Below are positions 32,935-42,651 of a stretch of DNA of 64,000 nt, in pieces (the first letter of the stretch is position 1; each line of letters begins with the position of its first letter). The DNA is from Bacteroides uniformis. Its GTDB lineage: Bacteria > Bacteroidota > Bacteroidia > Bacteroidales > Bacteroidaceae. Under the pieces are notes generated by a model. That model was not told the DNA's origin. It ran no database searches and was given only the letters and a program-made list of their open reading frames with translations. The position numbers and the translations under genes are program-made. Location: the NCBI RefSeq assembly GCF_025147485.1, contig NZ_CP102263.1:1439501-1503500 (forward strand), read 5' to 3'.

Positions 32935-34320
32935 TTATTCTCTTCCTCCTCCAAGCGCTTGATACAGACTGATGACTGCCTGCATGCTGCTGAAGGTGTC
33001 GGATACTTCTGCAAGCTGTGCGCTGAGGTAAGACTGCTCGGCAGACAAGACTTCCAGATAGGTCGACGTGCCTAAGTTAAACAATTCTTTTGTATCTGAG
33101 GCAGCTTGGCGGGCAGAATTTACTTGAATAGTGCGTGAAACGGCTTTGTCCTTCTCCATTTGATACAGGTGCAGGGCGTTGCTCACTTCATTTCCGGCAT
33201 TCAGCAGGGCGGTTTGGAACTGAATCTTAGCCTGCTCCTCTTGTGCCTTGGCTTGTTTCAGACGGGCAATGTTGGCACCGCGATAGAACAAGGGTTGCGT
33301 CAGCGAACCGATGGCGGAAGCCAGCAGTTTACCCGGGTTGACGATACCTGCACCGGAGTTATTGGTCCAGCCTCCCGAACCGCTCAATGTAATCTGCGGG
33401 TAGAAAGCGGCACGGGCGCTGTTGGTATTATAGTAGCTGGCAGCCAGTGACATCTCGGCAGCTTTCACGTCCGGACGGTTGGATAGCAACTGCAAGGGGA
33501 TACCTACTGAAAATTCCGTAGGAAGCTGTTGCTCTTCCAGTACACCGCGTGCGATGCTCTGTGCCGGTTGGTGCAACATCAGGCAGAGGGCGTTTTCGGT
33601 TTCGCGTATGCTCTGGCGTATGTCGGGCAGTGATGCCATGACTTGAGCGTAGGCAGTGCGGCTCTGCTCTACGGCAGCAGAAGTGGTTCCGTAGATGCCT
33701 GCATCTTTCATGGCTTGCACGGTCTCCAGGTTCTTTTTCAGAATCTCGACGGTGCCTTCGGTGATTTGCAGTTGGCGGTCCAGCATCAGCAGGGTGTAGT
33801 ACATGTTGGCTACGCCGGCGATGACTTGCGTCTGAACGGCTTGTTCGTAGAATTGCGTCTGCTTCAAGCTAACCTTTGCTTGTCGCTTCGGGTTCAGCAG
33901 TTGACCGAAGAGGTCGACTTGCCAGCTTGCGGTGACGGGCAGGGAGTAGATTTGTGTAGCCTTTCCCTTGTCCCAGCTGCTGACGGTTCCTTGAGGAGAC
34001 AAGGCAAGCATCGGAGCATAGGCAAGGCGGGCAGACATCAGTGCGGCTTGTGCTTGTTTCACGTTCAAGGCGGCACTGCGCAGGTCACCGTTGTTGGTGA
34101 GTGCTTGCTCGATAAGTGTCTGCAGCTGTGGGTCTGTGAACACTTCTCTCCAAGGCAGATTACCGAAGTTGGCCGTATCTGCGGCTAATGTATCGTTCAC
34201 GGACGCCGTGTCGCGATACAGTCCGGCAGTTGTCATGTCTTCGGGTCTGTCGTATGATTTGTAGATGTGGCAACTGCTCAATAAAGCAGTTGCGCACATC
34301 AGGCATATTATTTTCTTCAT
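32935..34320 (-). CDS. TolC/OprM-type outer-membrane efflux lipoprotein
   Basis: The 461-residue protein is the outer-membrane exit duct of an RND pump. It has a lipoprotein signal (MKKIICLMCATALLSSC, Cys17), then two repeats of the outer-membrane efflux domain with long alpha-helical hairpins (for example TNNGDLRSAALNVKQAQAAL near residues 75-94 and SNRPDVKAAEMSLAASYYN near 281-299). The C-terminal helix AVISLYQALGGGRE is typical. It follows the RND gene by 19 nt and is the last gene of the adaptor-pump-duct operon. Confidence 0.95.
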   Translation of the reverse strand: MKKIICLMCATALLSSCHIYKSYDRPEDMTTAGLYRDTASVNDTLAADTANFGNLPWREVFTDPQLQTLIEQALTNNGDLRSAALNVKQAQAALMSARLAYAPMLALSPQGTVSSWDKGKATQIYSLPVTASWQVDLFGQLLNPKRQAKVSLKQTQFYEQAVQTQVIAGVANMYYTLLMLDRQLQITEGTVEILKKNLETVQAMKDAGIYGTTSAAVEQSRTAYAQVMASLPDIRQSIRETENALCLMLHQPAQSIARGVLEEQQLPTEFSVGIPLQLLSNRPDVKAAEMSLAASYYNTNSARAAFYPQITLSGSGGWTNNSGAGIVNPGKLLASAIGSLTQPLFYRGANIARLKQAKAQEEQAKIQFQTALLNAGNEVSNALHLYQMEKDKAVSRTIQVNSARQAASDTKELFNLGTSTYLEVLSAEQSYLSAQLAEVSDTFSSMQAVISLYQALGGGRE

Positions 34321-34339
34321 AATCGCTAATCGTTAATCA

Positions 34340-37300
34340 CTATTTTGTATATTGTTCAATCTCCGGTTCTGCATCCGAGTTGTCCACATCTTCCCATTCC
34401 ATCGGCTTGAATTTCTCCTGCAGGTACTGGAATGCCACGAACAGTGCGGGCACTATGAAGATTTGCAGAATCATACCGATTAACATACCGCCGATGGCAG
34501 ACGTACCCAGCGTACGGTTACCGTTGGCACCCGCACCGGAAGCAAACATCAGCGGGAGCAGACCGACAATCATTGCCAACGACGTCATCAAGATAGGACG
34601 CAGACGGGCTGCGGCACCCAATACGGCTGCCCAGGTGATACTCATACCCATTCTGCGGCGTTCGAGGGCAAACTCTACAATCAAGATGGCATTCTTGGCC
34701 AACAGACCCATCAACATGATGAGGGCAATCTGCATATAGATGTCATTGGACATCGTACCCAGAATCATTTTCAGTGCCGGGATGCTGCCCAATGCGCCTA
34801 TACCGCCTACAAAGAGGAAGCTACCCAGCAGACCGAACGGCACGGACAGCAATACGGATAAAGGCAGGATGTAGCTTTCGTACTGGGCACTCAGCAACAG
34901 ATAAACGAATACGAAGCACAATATGAAGATGAGTCCCGTAGTGCTGCCACTCGTTTCGGCCTCTTCACGCGCCATACCTCCCAACTCATAACCGAAACCG
35001 GCAGGCAGGTTTTCCTGCGCCACTTCGGCAATGGCTTGCAGAGCCTGACCGGAAGTGTAGCCTGATGCGGGAGCCACCATCACCTTCATGGAGGTGTAGA
35101 GGTTGAAACGGCTGATGACGTCAGGACCATATACTTTCTTGATGGAGATGAACTGCGTGATAGGTGCCATCTCGTTGCCGTTGCGCACCTTGATGCTTTG
35201 CAGTGTTTCCATATTCTTGGTAGCATCAGGTTCGGCTTGTACCATTACGCGGTACATCTTACCGAAGCTGTTGAAGTTGGAAGCATACAAACCACCGTAA
35301 TATCCCTGCAAGGTAGTCAAGATATCATTGGGGCTGATGCCTGCTTTCTTACAAGCGGCAGCATCAATGTCCAGCTGGTATTGCGGGAAGTGGGGGTTGA
35401 AGGAGGTCTTGGCGGAGTTGATTTCCGGACGCGCTTCCAGGGCAGCAGTATAGTTGTTCACCACGTCGAAGAAGTGGTTCAAATCACCACCCGTCTTGTC
35501 CTGCATGTTCAACTCGATGTCGCTTGAAGCCGAGTAACCCGGAATCATAGGTGGCGCGAAGAACAATACCTGCGCTTCCTTGATAATCTTTTGGGCGCGC
35601 ATGTACAAGGTGGCGTACACAATCGTGGAGTTCTGCATCGTGGAACGTTCTTCCCAGTTCTTCAGCTTGATGATGAGTGAACCGTAGGAGGGGCCTTGAC
35701 CGCCCAAGAAGCTATAACCTGAGATAACGGTACGTGACTGTACGGCAGGGTCTGCAGCAACCAAGCTGTCCACACGGTTCAAAATCTCTTGTGCGCGTTC
35801 TTGTGAAGTGCCCGGAGGCAGTGTCACAGCGCCCATGATGGTACCGGTGTCTTCGTTGGGCACCATACCGGTCGGGGTTATCTGCATGAATACGCCCAAC
35901 AGTACAATAGAGCCGATAACCAGTCCTGCCGATATCCAGCGTTTCTGGATGAAGAACAGCACTTGTTTCTTATACTTGCCCAGGATACCGTTGTATGAGT
36001 CATTGAAGGATTGTTTGAACTTGTCGGTAGTCATACCTGCCAACGCCAGCACACTGATGATAATCATCAAGCTACACAGAATGGGGTGTTCGCTGAAGCT
36101 GAACAGACCGAAAATCATGCCCAGGATAGCTACCGTCACGAAGAGCAGTGTAATGCCGGGACGCATCAACCGGCCTATAGAGTCGGCATAACGTGCAATC
36201 ATAATTTTGCGCGCTTCCTTGGCGGCAACGCCTACACGCTCTTTCAGACTTTCGTGTCCTCCATTATGAGGTTTCAAGAAGATGGCACACAGCGCAGGAC
36301 TCAAGGTCAGGGCGTTCAGAGCCGAGAAACCGATGGCAATCGCCATGGTCAAACCGAACTGACGGTAGAAAGTACCTGCCGTACCTCCCATGAAGCTCAC
36401 GGGAACGAATACGGACATCATCACCAACGTAATGGAGACGATGGCACCACCCAGTTCACTCATGGCGTCGATGGAAGCTGTACGGGCCGATTTGTAGCCC
36501 TGGTCCAGCTTGGCATGGACGCCCTCGACGACGACGATGGCATCATCGACCACAATCGCAATGGCAAGCACCATGGCCGAAAGGGTCAGCAAGTTGATAC
36601 TGAAGCCAATCAGTTTCAATACGAAGAAGGTGGCAATCAACGCCACGGGAATGGCGATGGCGGGAATCAACGTGGAGCGCATATCCTGCAGGAAGATATA
36701 CACTACGATGAACACCAGGATAAAGGCCTCGATCAATGTCTTGATTACCTCATGTATGGAAGCGAAGAGGAAGTCGTTGGCACTCTGTGCAATGTTTATC
36801 TTCAAGCCGGCGGGCAGTTTGCTGGAATAGTCGTCCAGTAGGGCCTCGATATCCGAGATGGTCTGCGTGGCATTACTGCCTGCCATCTGGAAAATGATAC
36901 AACTCACGGCTTTATGTCCGTTTACCATATTGTTGAATCCGTATGACAGACGGCCCAGTTCCACATTTGCTACATCCTTCAGACGGAGTATTTCACCGTT
37001 CTCCAAGGCCTTGATGACAATGTTCTCGAACTCCGTAGTCTGTTGCAGACGTCCTTTGTAGCGCAGGGTATACTGGTAGGTTTGGTTACCGCGCTCACCC
37101 AACTGGCCGGGAGCCGCTTCGATGTTCTGTTCGCTCAAGGCGGCAACCACATCGTTGGGGATAAGTTTGTATTGGGCCATTACATCAGGTTTCAGCCAGA
37201 TACGCATGGAGTAGTCTTGTCCCAATACCATGGCATCGCCCACACCGTTGACACGTTTCACCTCAGGGATAAGGTTGATGTTGGCGTAGTTTTCCAGGAA

Positions 37301-37759
37301 CTCGATGTTGTACTGGTCTTTTTCATCATAGATGGAGAATACCATCAACATGGAAGTCTGGCGTTTACGGGTGGTTACACCGATTTTGGTAACTTCGGCA
37401 GGCAGCAAGCCTTGCGCCATGGAAACGCGGTTCTGTACGTTCACCGCTGCCATATCGGGGTCGGTACCTTGCTTGAAGTAGATGGAGATGTCGCCCGAAC
37501 CGCTGTTGGTGGCGCTCGAACTCATATACATCATATTTTCCACACCGTTAATCTGGTCCTCCAGCGGAGCGATAACGGAGTTAAGCACCGTTTGGGCATT
37601 GGCACCTTGGTAAGTCGCACTTACCGATACGGTGGGAGGTGCAATGTCCGGGTATTGGGTGATAGGCAAGGTAGCCAGACCAATAACTCCTAAGATTACT
37701 ATCAGGATGGAAATTACCGTTGATAGTACCGGACGGTTAATAAATCTATCTAATTTCAT
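34340..37759 (-). CDS. RND multidrug efflux transporter, AcrB/MexB type (HAE1)
   Basis: The 1139-residue inner-membrane pump exports hydrophobic compounds with proton motive force. It starts MKLDRFINRPVLSTVISILI (first helix) and contains the PDIAPPTVSVSATYQGANA porter motif. The proton-relay pair Asp405-Asp406 lies in IAIVVDDAIVVVEG, and PVSFMGGTAGTFYRQFGLTMA and the C-terminal SLAMIVGLLPLMFASGAG repeat are present. It is longer than AcrB (1049) because of an extended segment around residues 500-600 in the middle of the protein, common in Bacteroidetes. The adaptor gene lies upstream by 54 nt. Confidence 0.96.
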   Translation of the reverse strand: MKLDRFINRPVLSTVISILIVILGVIGLATLPITQYPDIAPPTVSVSATYQGANAQTVLNSVIAPLEDQINGVENMMYMSSSATNSGSGDISIYFKQGTDPDMAAVNVQNRVSMAQGLLPAEVTKIGVTTRKRQTSMLMVFSIYDEKDQYNIEFLENYANINLIPEVKRVNGVGDAMVLGQDYSMRIWLKPDVMAQYKLIPNDVVAALSEQNIEAAPGQLGERGNQTYQYTLRYKGRLQQTTEFENIVIKALENGEILRLKDVANVELGRLSYGFNNMVNGHKAVSCIIFQMAGSNATQTISDIEALLDDYSSKLPAGLKINIAQSANDFLFASIHEVIKTLIEAFILVFIVVYIFLQDMRSTLIPAIAIPVALIATFFVLKLIGFSINLLTLSAMVLAIAIVVDDAIVVVEGVHAKLDQGYKSARTASIDAMSELGGAIVSITLVMMSVFVPVSFMGGTAGTFYRQFGLTMAIAIGFSALNALTLSPALCAIFLKPHNGGHESLKERVGVAAKEARKIMIARYADSIGRLMRPGITLLFVTVAILGMIFGLFSFSEHPILCSLMIIISVLALAGMTTDKFKQSFNDSYNGILGKYKKQVLFFIQKRWISAGLVIGSIVLLGVFMQITPTGMVPNEDTGTIMGAVTLPPGTSQERAQEILNRVDSLVAADPAVQSRTVISGYSFLGGQGPSYGSLIIKLKNWEERSTMQNSTIVYATLYMRAQKIIKEAQVLFFAPPMIPGYSASSDIELNMQDKTGGDLNHFFDVVNNYTAALEARPEINSAKTSFNPHFPQYQLDIDAAACKKAGISPNDILTTLQGYYGGLYASNFNSFGKMYRVMVQAEPDATKNMETLQSIKVRNGNEMAPITQFISIKKVYGPDVISRFNLYTSMKVMVAPASGYTSGQALQAIAEVAQENLPAGFGYELGGMAREEAETSGSTTGLIFILCFVFVYLLLSAQYESYILPLSVLLSVPFGLLGSFLFVGGIGALGSIPALKMILGTMSNDIYMQIALIMLMGLLAKNAILIVEFALERRRMGMSITWAAVLGAAARLRPILMTSLAMIVGLLPLMFASGAGANGNRTLGTSAIGGMLIGMILQIFIVPALFVAFQYLQEKFKPMEWEDVDNSDAEPEIEQYTK

Positions 37760-37813
37760 TTCATGAACAATTAAGGAATTAAAAATTGAAGAATTTTTTT
37801 ATTTTTCATTCTT

Positions 37814-38992
37814 TCATTGAAACGCAGTCTGAATATTGCCTTCTTTCTGGTCTTTTAGGGCCTTCTGGTATTCGGCTTCCTTTTCAGCAGGCGTGATGGG
37901 CGTGATGGACTGTCCGTCCTTCAGGTTCTGTACCCCTTCGATAACGATTTTTTCGCCTGCTTTCAAACCTTCCGTCACGTAATAATACTTGCCGTCGTCT
38001 AAGCTGAACACTTTAACTTCGGTATTTTTCAGCGTGTTGTCCGGTTGCAGTACGAATACGAACTGCTTGTCCTGGATTTCGGTAGTGGCAGACTGTGGAA
38101 TCATGATGACATCATGCAGCGGGTTGGGGAATACCACATTGCCGGTGCTTCCACTACGCAGCACGTTGTGCTTGTTGGGGAAGAGGGCACGCATGGTTAC
38201 CGAACCGGTAGTCTGGTCAATGACTCCGCTGATTGTCTCCACGCGGCCACTGTCGGCATACATGGTTCCGTCGATGAGCTGCAACTGTACATCCGGCATC
38301 TTTTCCAGAATTTCCTTGGTGCTACCGCCTTCACGAATCTGTGACAAGAGTTGGCGTTCGGTCATGGAGAAGTAGGCGTACATTTCGGAGATGTCGGCAA
38401 CGGTAGTCAGCGGGCTGGCTACGGAAGGACTAACCAAGCTACCTACGCGGTAGGGAATGCTACCTACTACACCGTCACTGGGGCTGGTTACACTGGTGTA
38501 TGACAAGTTGTTCTTGGCATTGACCAATTGGGCATTGGCTTGTGCTAGTTGTGCCTTTGTCTGTGCCAGCTGGTTTTCGGCCATTTGCAAATCGTAGTCA
38601 CTGATGATGTTTTTCTTGTTCAGTTCACGTTTGTTGTTTACAGTCAGTTCTTGTGTGTTTACGGCAGCTTTGGCTGTTTCAACAGCAGCTTTGGCCGAAT
38701 TTACGGCTGCCTGATACTGTTGTACGGGGTCGATGCTGAACAACACTTGTCCTTTGCGCACTGTTGCGCCTTCATCCACGTGCAATTTTGTGATGAACCC
38801 ACTCACCATCGGGCGGATTTCTACATCTTGTTTACCCTTGATAGTAGCAGGGTAGCTGTTTGTCAAGTTGGCAGTGGTGGTCTTTGCCTCAATCACTGCA
38901 AATTCGGGAGCTTTACCCGTTCCTTTGTCGCCTTGTCCGCAACTGCTGAGCAGTGCCAGGCAACATGCCAATAATACTAATCTACTCTTCAT
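37814..38992 (-). CDS. Periplasmic adaptor (membrane fusion) lipoprotein of the RND pump
   Basis: The 392-residue protein links the RND pump to the outer-membrane duct. It has a lipoprotein signal (LVLLACCLALLSSC, Cys18). The lipoyl halves are VEIRPMVSGFITKLHVDEG (about 61-79) and a TSPSDGVVGSIPYRVG block. A long alpha-hairpin lies between them (about 85-165, rich in Ala/Lys/Gln and predicted coiled coil), followed by a beta-barrel and a C-terminal membrane-proximal domain. It is the first gene of the efflux operon. A perfect 11-bp palindrome lies at the predicted transcription start. Confidence 0.95.
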   Translation of the reverse strand: MKSRLVLLACCLALLSSCGQGDKGTGKAPEFAVIEAKTTTANLTNSYPATIKGKQDVEIRPMVSGFITKLHVDEGATVRKGQVLFSIDPVQQYQAAVNSAKAAVETAKAAVNTQELTVNNKRELNKKNIISDYDLQMAENQLAQTKAQLAQANAQLVNAKNNLSYTSVTSPSDGVVGSIPYRVGSLVSPSVASPLTTVADISEMYAYFSMTERQLLSQIREGGSTKEILEKMPDVQLQLIDGTMYADSGRVETISGVIDQTTGSVTMRALFPNKHNVLRSGSTGNVVFPNPLHDVIMIPQSATTEIQDKQFVFVLQPDNTLKNTEVKVFSLDDGKYYYVTEGLKAGEKIVIEGVQNLKDGQSITPITPAEKEAEYQKALKDQKEGNIQTAFQ

Positions 38993-39094
38993 ACTCTTTT
39001 TTGTTCTCTGTATAATTTTATATTCTTCTTTTTTTCGATTCTTGAAAGGCGTTTTTGTGTGTAATTCATGATTTAGAAATAAGGCAGGAAAAAG

Positions 39095-39120
39095 AAAACT
39101 GAATACTCCTATTCAGTTTT
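39095..39120. promoter_or_regulatory. Perfect palindrome at the efflux operon start: operator or 5' hairpin
   Basis: AAAACTGAATA (39095-39105) and TATTCAGTTTT (39110-39120) are perfect complements with a 4-nt loop. The minus-strand -7 box ends 6 nt before it, so the predicted start falls at the edge of the palindrome. It could be a repressor site overlapping the start, or a stem at the extreme 5' end of the mRNA. On the minus strand it is followed by a T-rich tract, so it could also act as an attenuator. Confidence 0.5.
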
Positions 39121-39126
39121 CGTCTG

Positions 39127-39134
39127 CAAAAATA
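39127..39134 (-). promoter_or_regulatory. Promoter -7 box for the RND efflux operon
   Basis: On the minus strand TATTTTTG matches TAnnTTTG. The leader to the adaptor ATG would be about 125-130 nt. Confidence 0.55.
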
Positions 39135-39261
39135 TTCTTTTCTTAGTATATAAGGTGTGAAACACTTCCTTTTTTAACTATGTTTCATACATAGATGAGA
39201 ACGAAAGGACATTTTTTGATTAAAATACTGTAAAGCATACCGCTAATTGGCAGATAACCTT

Positions 39262-39269
39262 TATTTTTG
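39262..39269 (+). promoter_or_regulatory. Promoter -7 box for the Ig-like lipoprotein gene
   Basis: TATTTTTG followed by CAGC matches consensus and context. An in-frame ATG occurs only 4 nt later (39274) and a second at 39301. The box makes any start further upstream impossible. Confidence 0.65.
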
Positions 39270-39300
39270 CAGCATGTTAGAACGTAAACGCCATACTAAA

Positions 39301-41256
39301 ATGAAGCCGCTTTTCCGCAGGTTGTTGGGGGGTGTTGCCATAGCTGCCGCACTGTATTCTTGTGCCAGTGTAGGCCGCATTGAAGGAGGACCTTATGATG
39401 AGACTCCTCCGCGTTTTATTTCCGGTACTCCCACGCCCGGCGCACTCCATCACAATAAAAATAAACTTTCCATTGAGTTCGACGAATTTATCAAGCTTGA
39501 CAAGCCGAATGAGAAGATTGTAATATCCCCTCCGCAGGTGCAGCAGCCCGAAATTAAGTCTAATGGGAAGAAGGTGGTCATCACCCTGCAGGATACATTG
39601 AAACCCAATACCACTTATACATTCGATTTTGGTGATGCCATCCAGGATAATAATGAGGGGAATCCCTTGGAGAATTTCTTCTATTCTTTCTCTACGGGCG
39701 ACCGTCTCGACTCTATGGCTGTGGCCGGTACAGTACTGAATGCGGCCAATCTTGAACCGGTGAAAGGAATGCTGGTCGGTCTGCATGCCAATCTGGCCGA
39801 CTCCGCTTTTACCAAACTTCCTTTTGAGCGGGTGGGGCGTACGGACAGTCGCGGACGCTTCTCTATCCGTGGAGTGGCTCCCGGCAAGTATCGCATTTAT
39901 GCCTTGCAGGATGCCGACCAGAATTTTGCCTATTCCCAGCCGACGGAAGTGATAGCTTTTAATGACTCTATCATCATTCCTTCCATGGAAGAGCGCATGC
40001 GCCAGGATACGACCTGGATAGACTCGCTGACAGTAGATACGATTGTAGAACGTCAATATACCCACTACCTTCCGGATGATGTTCTGCTGCGTGCTTTCAA
40101 GGAGCTTTCCTTCTCGCAACGTTTTTTGAAGGCCGAACGGTTGACTCCGGAGAAGTTTTCGCTCTATTTCACTGCTCCGGCAGACACGTTGCCTTTATTG
40201 AAAGGATTGAACTTTAATGAGGAAGATGCGTTTGTTATAGAACAGCCTACCGGCCGGAACGATACGATTCATTATTGGATAAAGGATTCTCTGCTCTATA
40301 AGCAGGATTCCCTGAAAATGAGTATCACCTATTTGTATACGGATAGCCTGAAACGATTGGTACCCCGTACCGATACTTTGAATGTGCTGGCGAAGTTGAC
40401 ATACGACAAGCAGCAGAAGCAGAAGCAGGAAGCGAAGGAAAAGGAACAGAAAGAGCGTGAGAAGAAAAAGAAGAAGTTGAAGGAAGGTGAGGTGGAAGAG
40501 CCCGAGCCGACGGAATTCCTGGCTGTAGATGTGTATGCCCCTTCTGCAATCGATGTATATGATTATCTTACTCTGTCGTTTACGGAGCCGGTGGCAAGCA
40601 TAGATACCACCGCTTTCCATCTGAAACTGAAAGTGGACTCGTTGTGGCAGGATATCCCGTTCGACTTTATGCGCGACTCTTTGGACTTGAAGCGTTATAA
40701 TCTGTTTGCCGAATGGGCACCCGGCGAAAGCTATACATTTGAAGTGGATTCTGCTGCCATACGCGGGTTGTACGGGTTGTTCTCCGACAAGATAAAGAAG
40801 GACTTCAAGGCCAAGAAGCTGGAAGAGTACGGGCAGATATTCTTTAATGTGCATGGAGCGGACTCTCTGGCTTTTGTGGAACTACTGGACGGTCAGGACA
40901 AAGTGCTGCGCACGGTGCCGGTGGTGGATGGGAAAGCCGATTTCTATTTCCTCAATCCGGGCAAATATGGAGCGCGGCTGATAAATGATACGAATGGGAA
41001 TGGCGTCTGGGATACGGGAAACTATGCCGAGAAGCGCCAGCCTGAAATGGTTTACTATTATCCGATGGTTCTGGAGCTTAAAGCGAACTTTGATTTGACC
41101 CAGGAATGGGATATTAAGGCCAAGTCCCTGGATAGGCAGAAGCCGGACGAACTAAAAAAACAAAAACCAGATGAAGACAAGAAAAAGCAAAACAGGAACA
41201 AAAATAACCGCAGTGGCAATAGCAGCCGCAACAGTGGTAGAGGCCATAGCTATTAG
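39301..41256 (+). CDS. Ig-like (Big_5/SbsA-type) domain lipoprotein
   Basis: The 651-residue protein has a lipoprotein signal (MKPLFRRLLGGVAIAAALYSC). It opens with a Bacteroidetes Big_5-type Ig domain (ETPPRFISGTPTPGALHHN and KPNTTYTFDFGDAIQDNNEGN). It continues with a carboxypeptidase-like insertion (RGRFSIRGVAPGKYRIYALQD) and further Ig-like strands. A highly charged Lys/Glu coiled-coil stretch (about residues 375-410) and a basic Asn/Arg/Lys/Ser-rich tail complete it. It is probably anchored in the outer membrane and involved in envelope structure; no function is known to me. The start at 39301 leaves a normal 31-nt leader. An ATG at 39274 would add nine residues and be leaderless, and cannot be excluded. 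Confidence 0.8.
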   Translation: MKPLFRRLLGGVAIAAALYSCASVGRIEGGPYDETPPRFISGTPTPGALHHNKNKLSIEFDEFIKLDKPNEKIVISPPQVQQPEIKSNGKKVVITLQDTLKPNTTYTFDFGDAIQDNNEGNPLENFFYSFSTGDRLDSMAVAGTVLNAANLEPVKGMLVGLHANLADSAFTKLPFERVGRTDSRGRFSIRGVAPGKYRIYALQDADQNFAYSQPTEVIAFNDSIIIPSMEERMRQDTTWIDSLTVDTIVERQYTHYLPDDVLLRAFKELSFSQRFLKAERLTPEKFSLYFTAPADTLPLLKGLNFNEEDAFVIEQPTGRNDTIHYWIKDSLLYKQDSLKMSITYLYTDSLKRLVPRTDTLNVLAKLTYDKQQKQKQEAKEKEQKEREKKKKKLKEGEVEEPEPTEFLAVDVYAPSAIDVYDYLTLSFTEPVASIDTTAFHLKLKVDSLWQDIPFDFMRDSLDLKRYNLFAEWAPGESYTFEVDSAAIRGLYGLFSDKIKKDFKAKKLEEYGQIFFNVHGADSLAFVELLDGQDKVLRTVPVVDGKADFYFLNPGKYGARLINDTNGNGVWDTGNYAEKRQPEMVYYYPMVLELKANFDLTQEWDIKAKSLDRQKPDELKKQKPDEDKKKQNRNKNNRSGNSSRNSGRGHSY

Positions 41257-42085
41257 GCGGAAGCAATTGTTCATTCTATTAATGGTGGGAGCGGTCTGTT
41301 TGGGAACCTCCCAGTCTGTTCAGGCCCAATGTACTGCAAAGAATGAAGCTTTCCAGTCGGGCGAGCATGTCATGTACGATTTATATTTCAATTGGAAGTT
41401 CATTTGGAAGAAGGTGGGTCTGGCAAGCCTCACTACCAATGCCACGACTTACCATTCCGAGCCTGCATTTCGCTTTAACTTGCTTTGTGTAGGCAGTAAA
41501 AAGACCGATTTTTTCTTCAAGATGCGTGATACGTTGACTTGTTATGTCAGCGATAGGTTGGAGCCGCTCTACTTCCGTAAAGCGGCAGAGGAGGGAAGCC
41601 GCCATACGGTGGACGAGGCTTGGTTCTCCTACTCGGACGGACTGGCGAATGTAAAGCAGAGACGCACCTGGCACAATCCCGTGCGTGAGGCTCAGGAGAT
41701 GGAATACAGTGATAGTCGCTGTATCTTCGATATGTTGAGCATTTTGGCGCAGGCGCGCTCTTATGACCCTAAAGACTACAAGGTAGGGCAGAAGATACTC
41801 TTTCCCATGGCCACAGGACGCAGGGTGGAAGAGCAGACGTTGATTTACCGCGGCAAGGAGGAGGTCAAGGCGAATAACGACACCGTTTACCGCTGCTTGG
41901 TATTCTCTTTCGTAGAGTACAAGAAAGGTAAGGAGAAGGAGGTCATCACCTTCTTCGTATCCGATGATAAGAACCACCTTCCCATTCGCTTGGACATGTA
42001 TTTGAATTTCGGTTCGGCCAAGGCATTCTTCAAGAGTGTCCGGGGCAACCGCTATCCGATGACGTCTGTGGTAAGGAAAAAGTGA
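41171..42085 (+). CDS. DUF3108 domain-containing exported protein
   Basis: A protein of up to 304 residues with a DUF3108 domain (YDLYFNWKFIWKKVGLASL near residue 69, then DTLTCYVSDRLEPLYFRKAAEEG and KNHLPIRLDMYLNFGSAKAFFK). The first ATG at 41171 overlaps the upstream gene by 86 nt and gives a 33-residue lead before the hydrophobic signal FILLMVGAVCLGTSQSVQA. A TTG at 41268 or the ATG at 41282 would give a shorter leader. The domain call is good but the start is uncertain. Its end overlaps the convergent thioesterase gene by 56 nt. The family is periplasmic and of unknown function. Confidence 0.78.
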   Translation: MKTRKSKTGTKITAVAIAAATVVEAIAIRRKQLFILLMVGAVCLGTSQSVQAQCTAKNEAFQSGEHVMYDLYFNWKFIWKKVGLASLTTNATTYHSEPAFRFNLLCVGSKKTDFFFKMRDTLTCYVSDRLEPLYFRKAAEEGSRHTVDEAWFSYSDGLANVKQRRTWHNPVREAQEMEYSDSRCIFDMLSILAQARSYDPKDYKVGQKILFPMATGRRVEEQTLIYRGKEEVKANNDTVYRCLVFSFVEYKKGKEKEVITFFVSDDKNHLPIRLDMYLNFGSAKAFFKSVRGNRYPMTSVVRKK

Positions 42086-42473
42086 TGTTATCCCCTTTTC
42101 TAAATACACTGGATTCGAAAGTGGCAATCAGTTTTCCCTCCTGGTTGGTGACGTCGATCTGGTAATATCCGGTGGTGCGGCCGATGTAGCGTTCGCGTGC
42201 TTCGGCATACAGTACATCGCCCGGTCCGCTGCTGCGCAGGAAGGTGATATTGGACGAAAGAGAGAAGGCCAATGTTCCGTGGGAGTTGGCTGCTGCTGCC
42301 AGTGCCAGGTCGGCAAGGGTGAAGATGGCACCCCCTTGCGTACGGCCTCCCGCATTGAGATGCTCTGCCGTGATAACCAGGCGTGCCTTGCTGTATCCTT
42401 CCTTTATTTCTATCAGTTCTACACCTGCATTCGTGGCGAAGCGGTCGTTCTTAAAAAACTCTTGTGCGGTCAT
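42030..42473 (-). CDS. PaaI-type hotdog-fold thioesterase
   Basis: The 147-residue cytosolic protein is a single hotdog domain. HLNAGGRTQGGAIFTLADLA at residues about 38-57 is the family's active-site helix region (HxNxxGxxxGGxxFxLAD, with Asp54 catalytic). Such enzymes hydrolyse acyl-CoA thioesters, classically phenylacetyl-CoA intermediates. The C-terminal tail after residue 128 (KGDNITFSLPQTSSDSGC) is encoded antisense to the end of the DUF3108 gene, a 56-bp convergent coding overlap. It looks complete and intact, and is probably monocistronic. Confidence 0.88.
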   Translation of the reverse strand: MTAQEFFKNDRFATNAGVELIEIKEGYSKARLVITAEHLNAGGRTQGGAIFTLADLALAAAANSHGTLAFSLSSNITFLRSSGPGDVLYAEARERYIGRTTGYYQIDVTNQEGKLIATFESSVFRKGDNITFSLPQTSSDSGCPGHS

Positions 42474-42600
42474 GGGGAGTAATGATTAATGTTTAGTGAT
42501 TAATGATTAATGGGTGGAAAATATGTGCTTCCGGACGCAAAAGTAACGATTTTAGCCATTAATTGAATTATTTAGGCGGGTCAAATCTGTACACTTGCTC

Positions 42601-42608
42601 TACTTTTG
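42601..42608 (+). promoter_or_regulatory. Promoter -7 box for the GH88-sulfatase operon
   Basis: TACTTTTG followed by CAGC matches consensus and local context and ends 43 nt before the ATG at 42652. A GTACAC lies 16 nt upstream but not a full GTACAA word. Confidence 0.65.
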
Positions 42609-42651
42609 CAGCAGGAAAAATCATAAACTCTTAATAAATAAATCCCTTATT

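Larger units (their letters stand above)
38993..39300. other. Divergent regulatory gap of 308 nt between the efflux operon and an Ig-like lipoprotein gene
   Basis: It holds two opposing -7 boxes (39127-39134 minus, 39262-39269 plus), the palindrome at 39095-39120 and a second small inverted repeat CTATGT / ACATAG at 39178-39194. I see no gene or regulator coding sequence in it. Confidence 0.7.
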
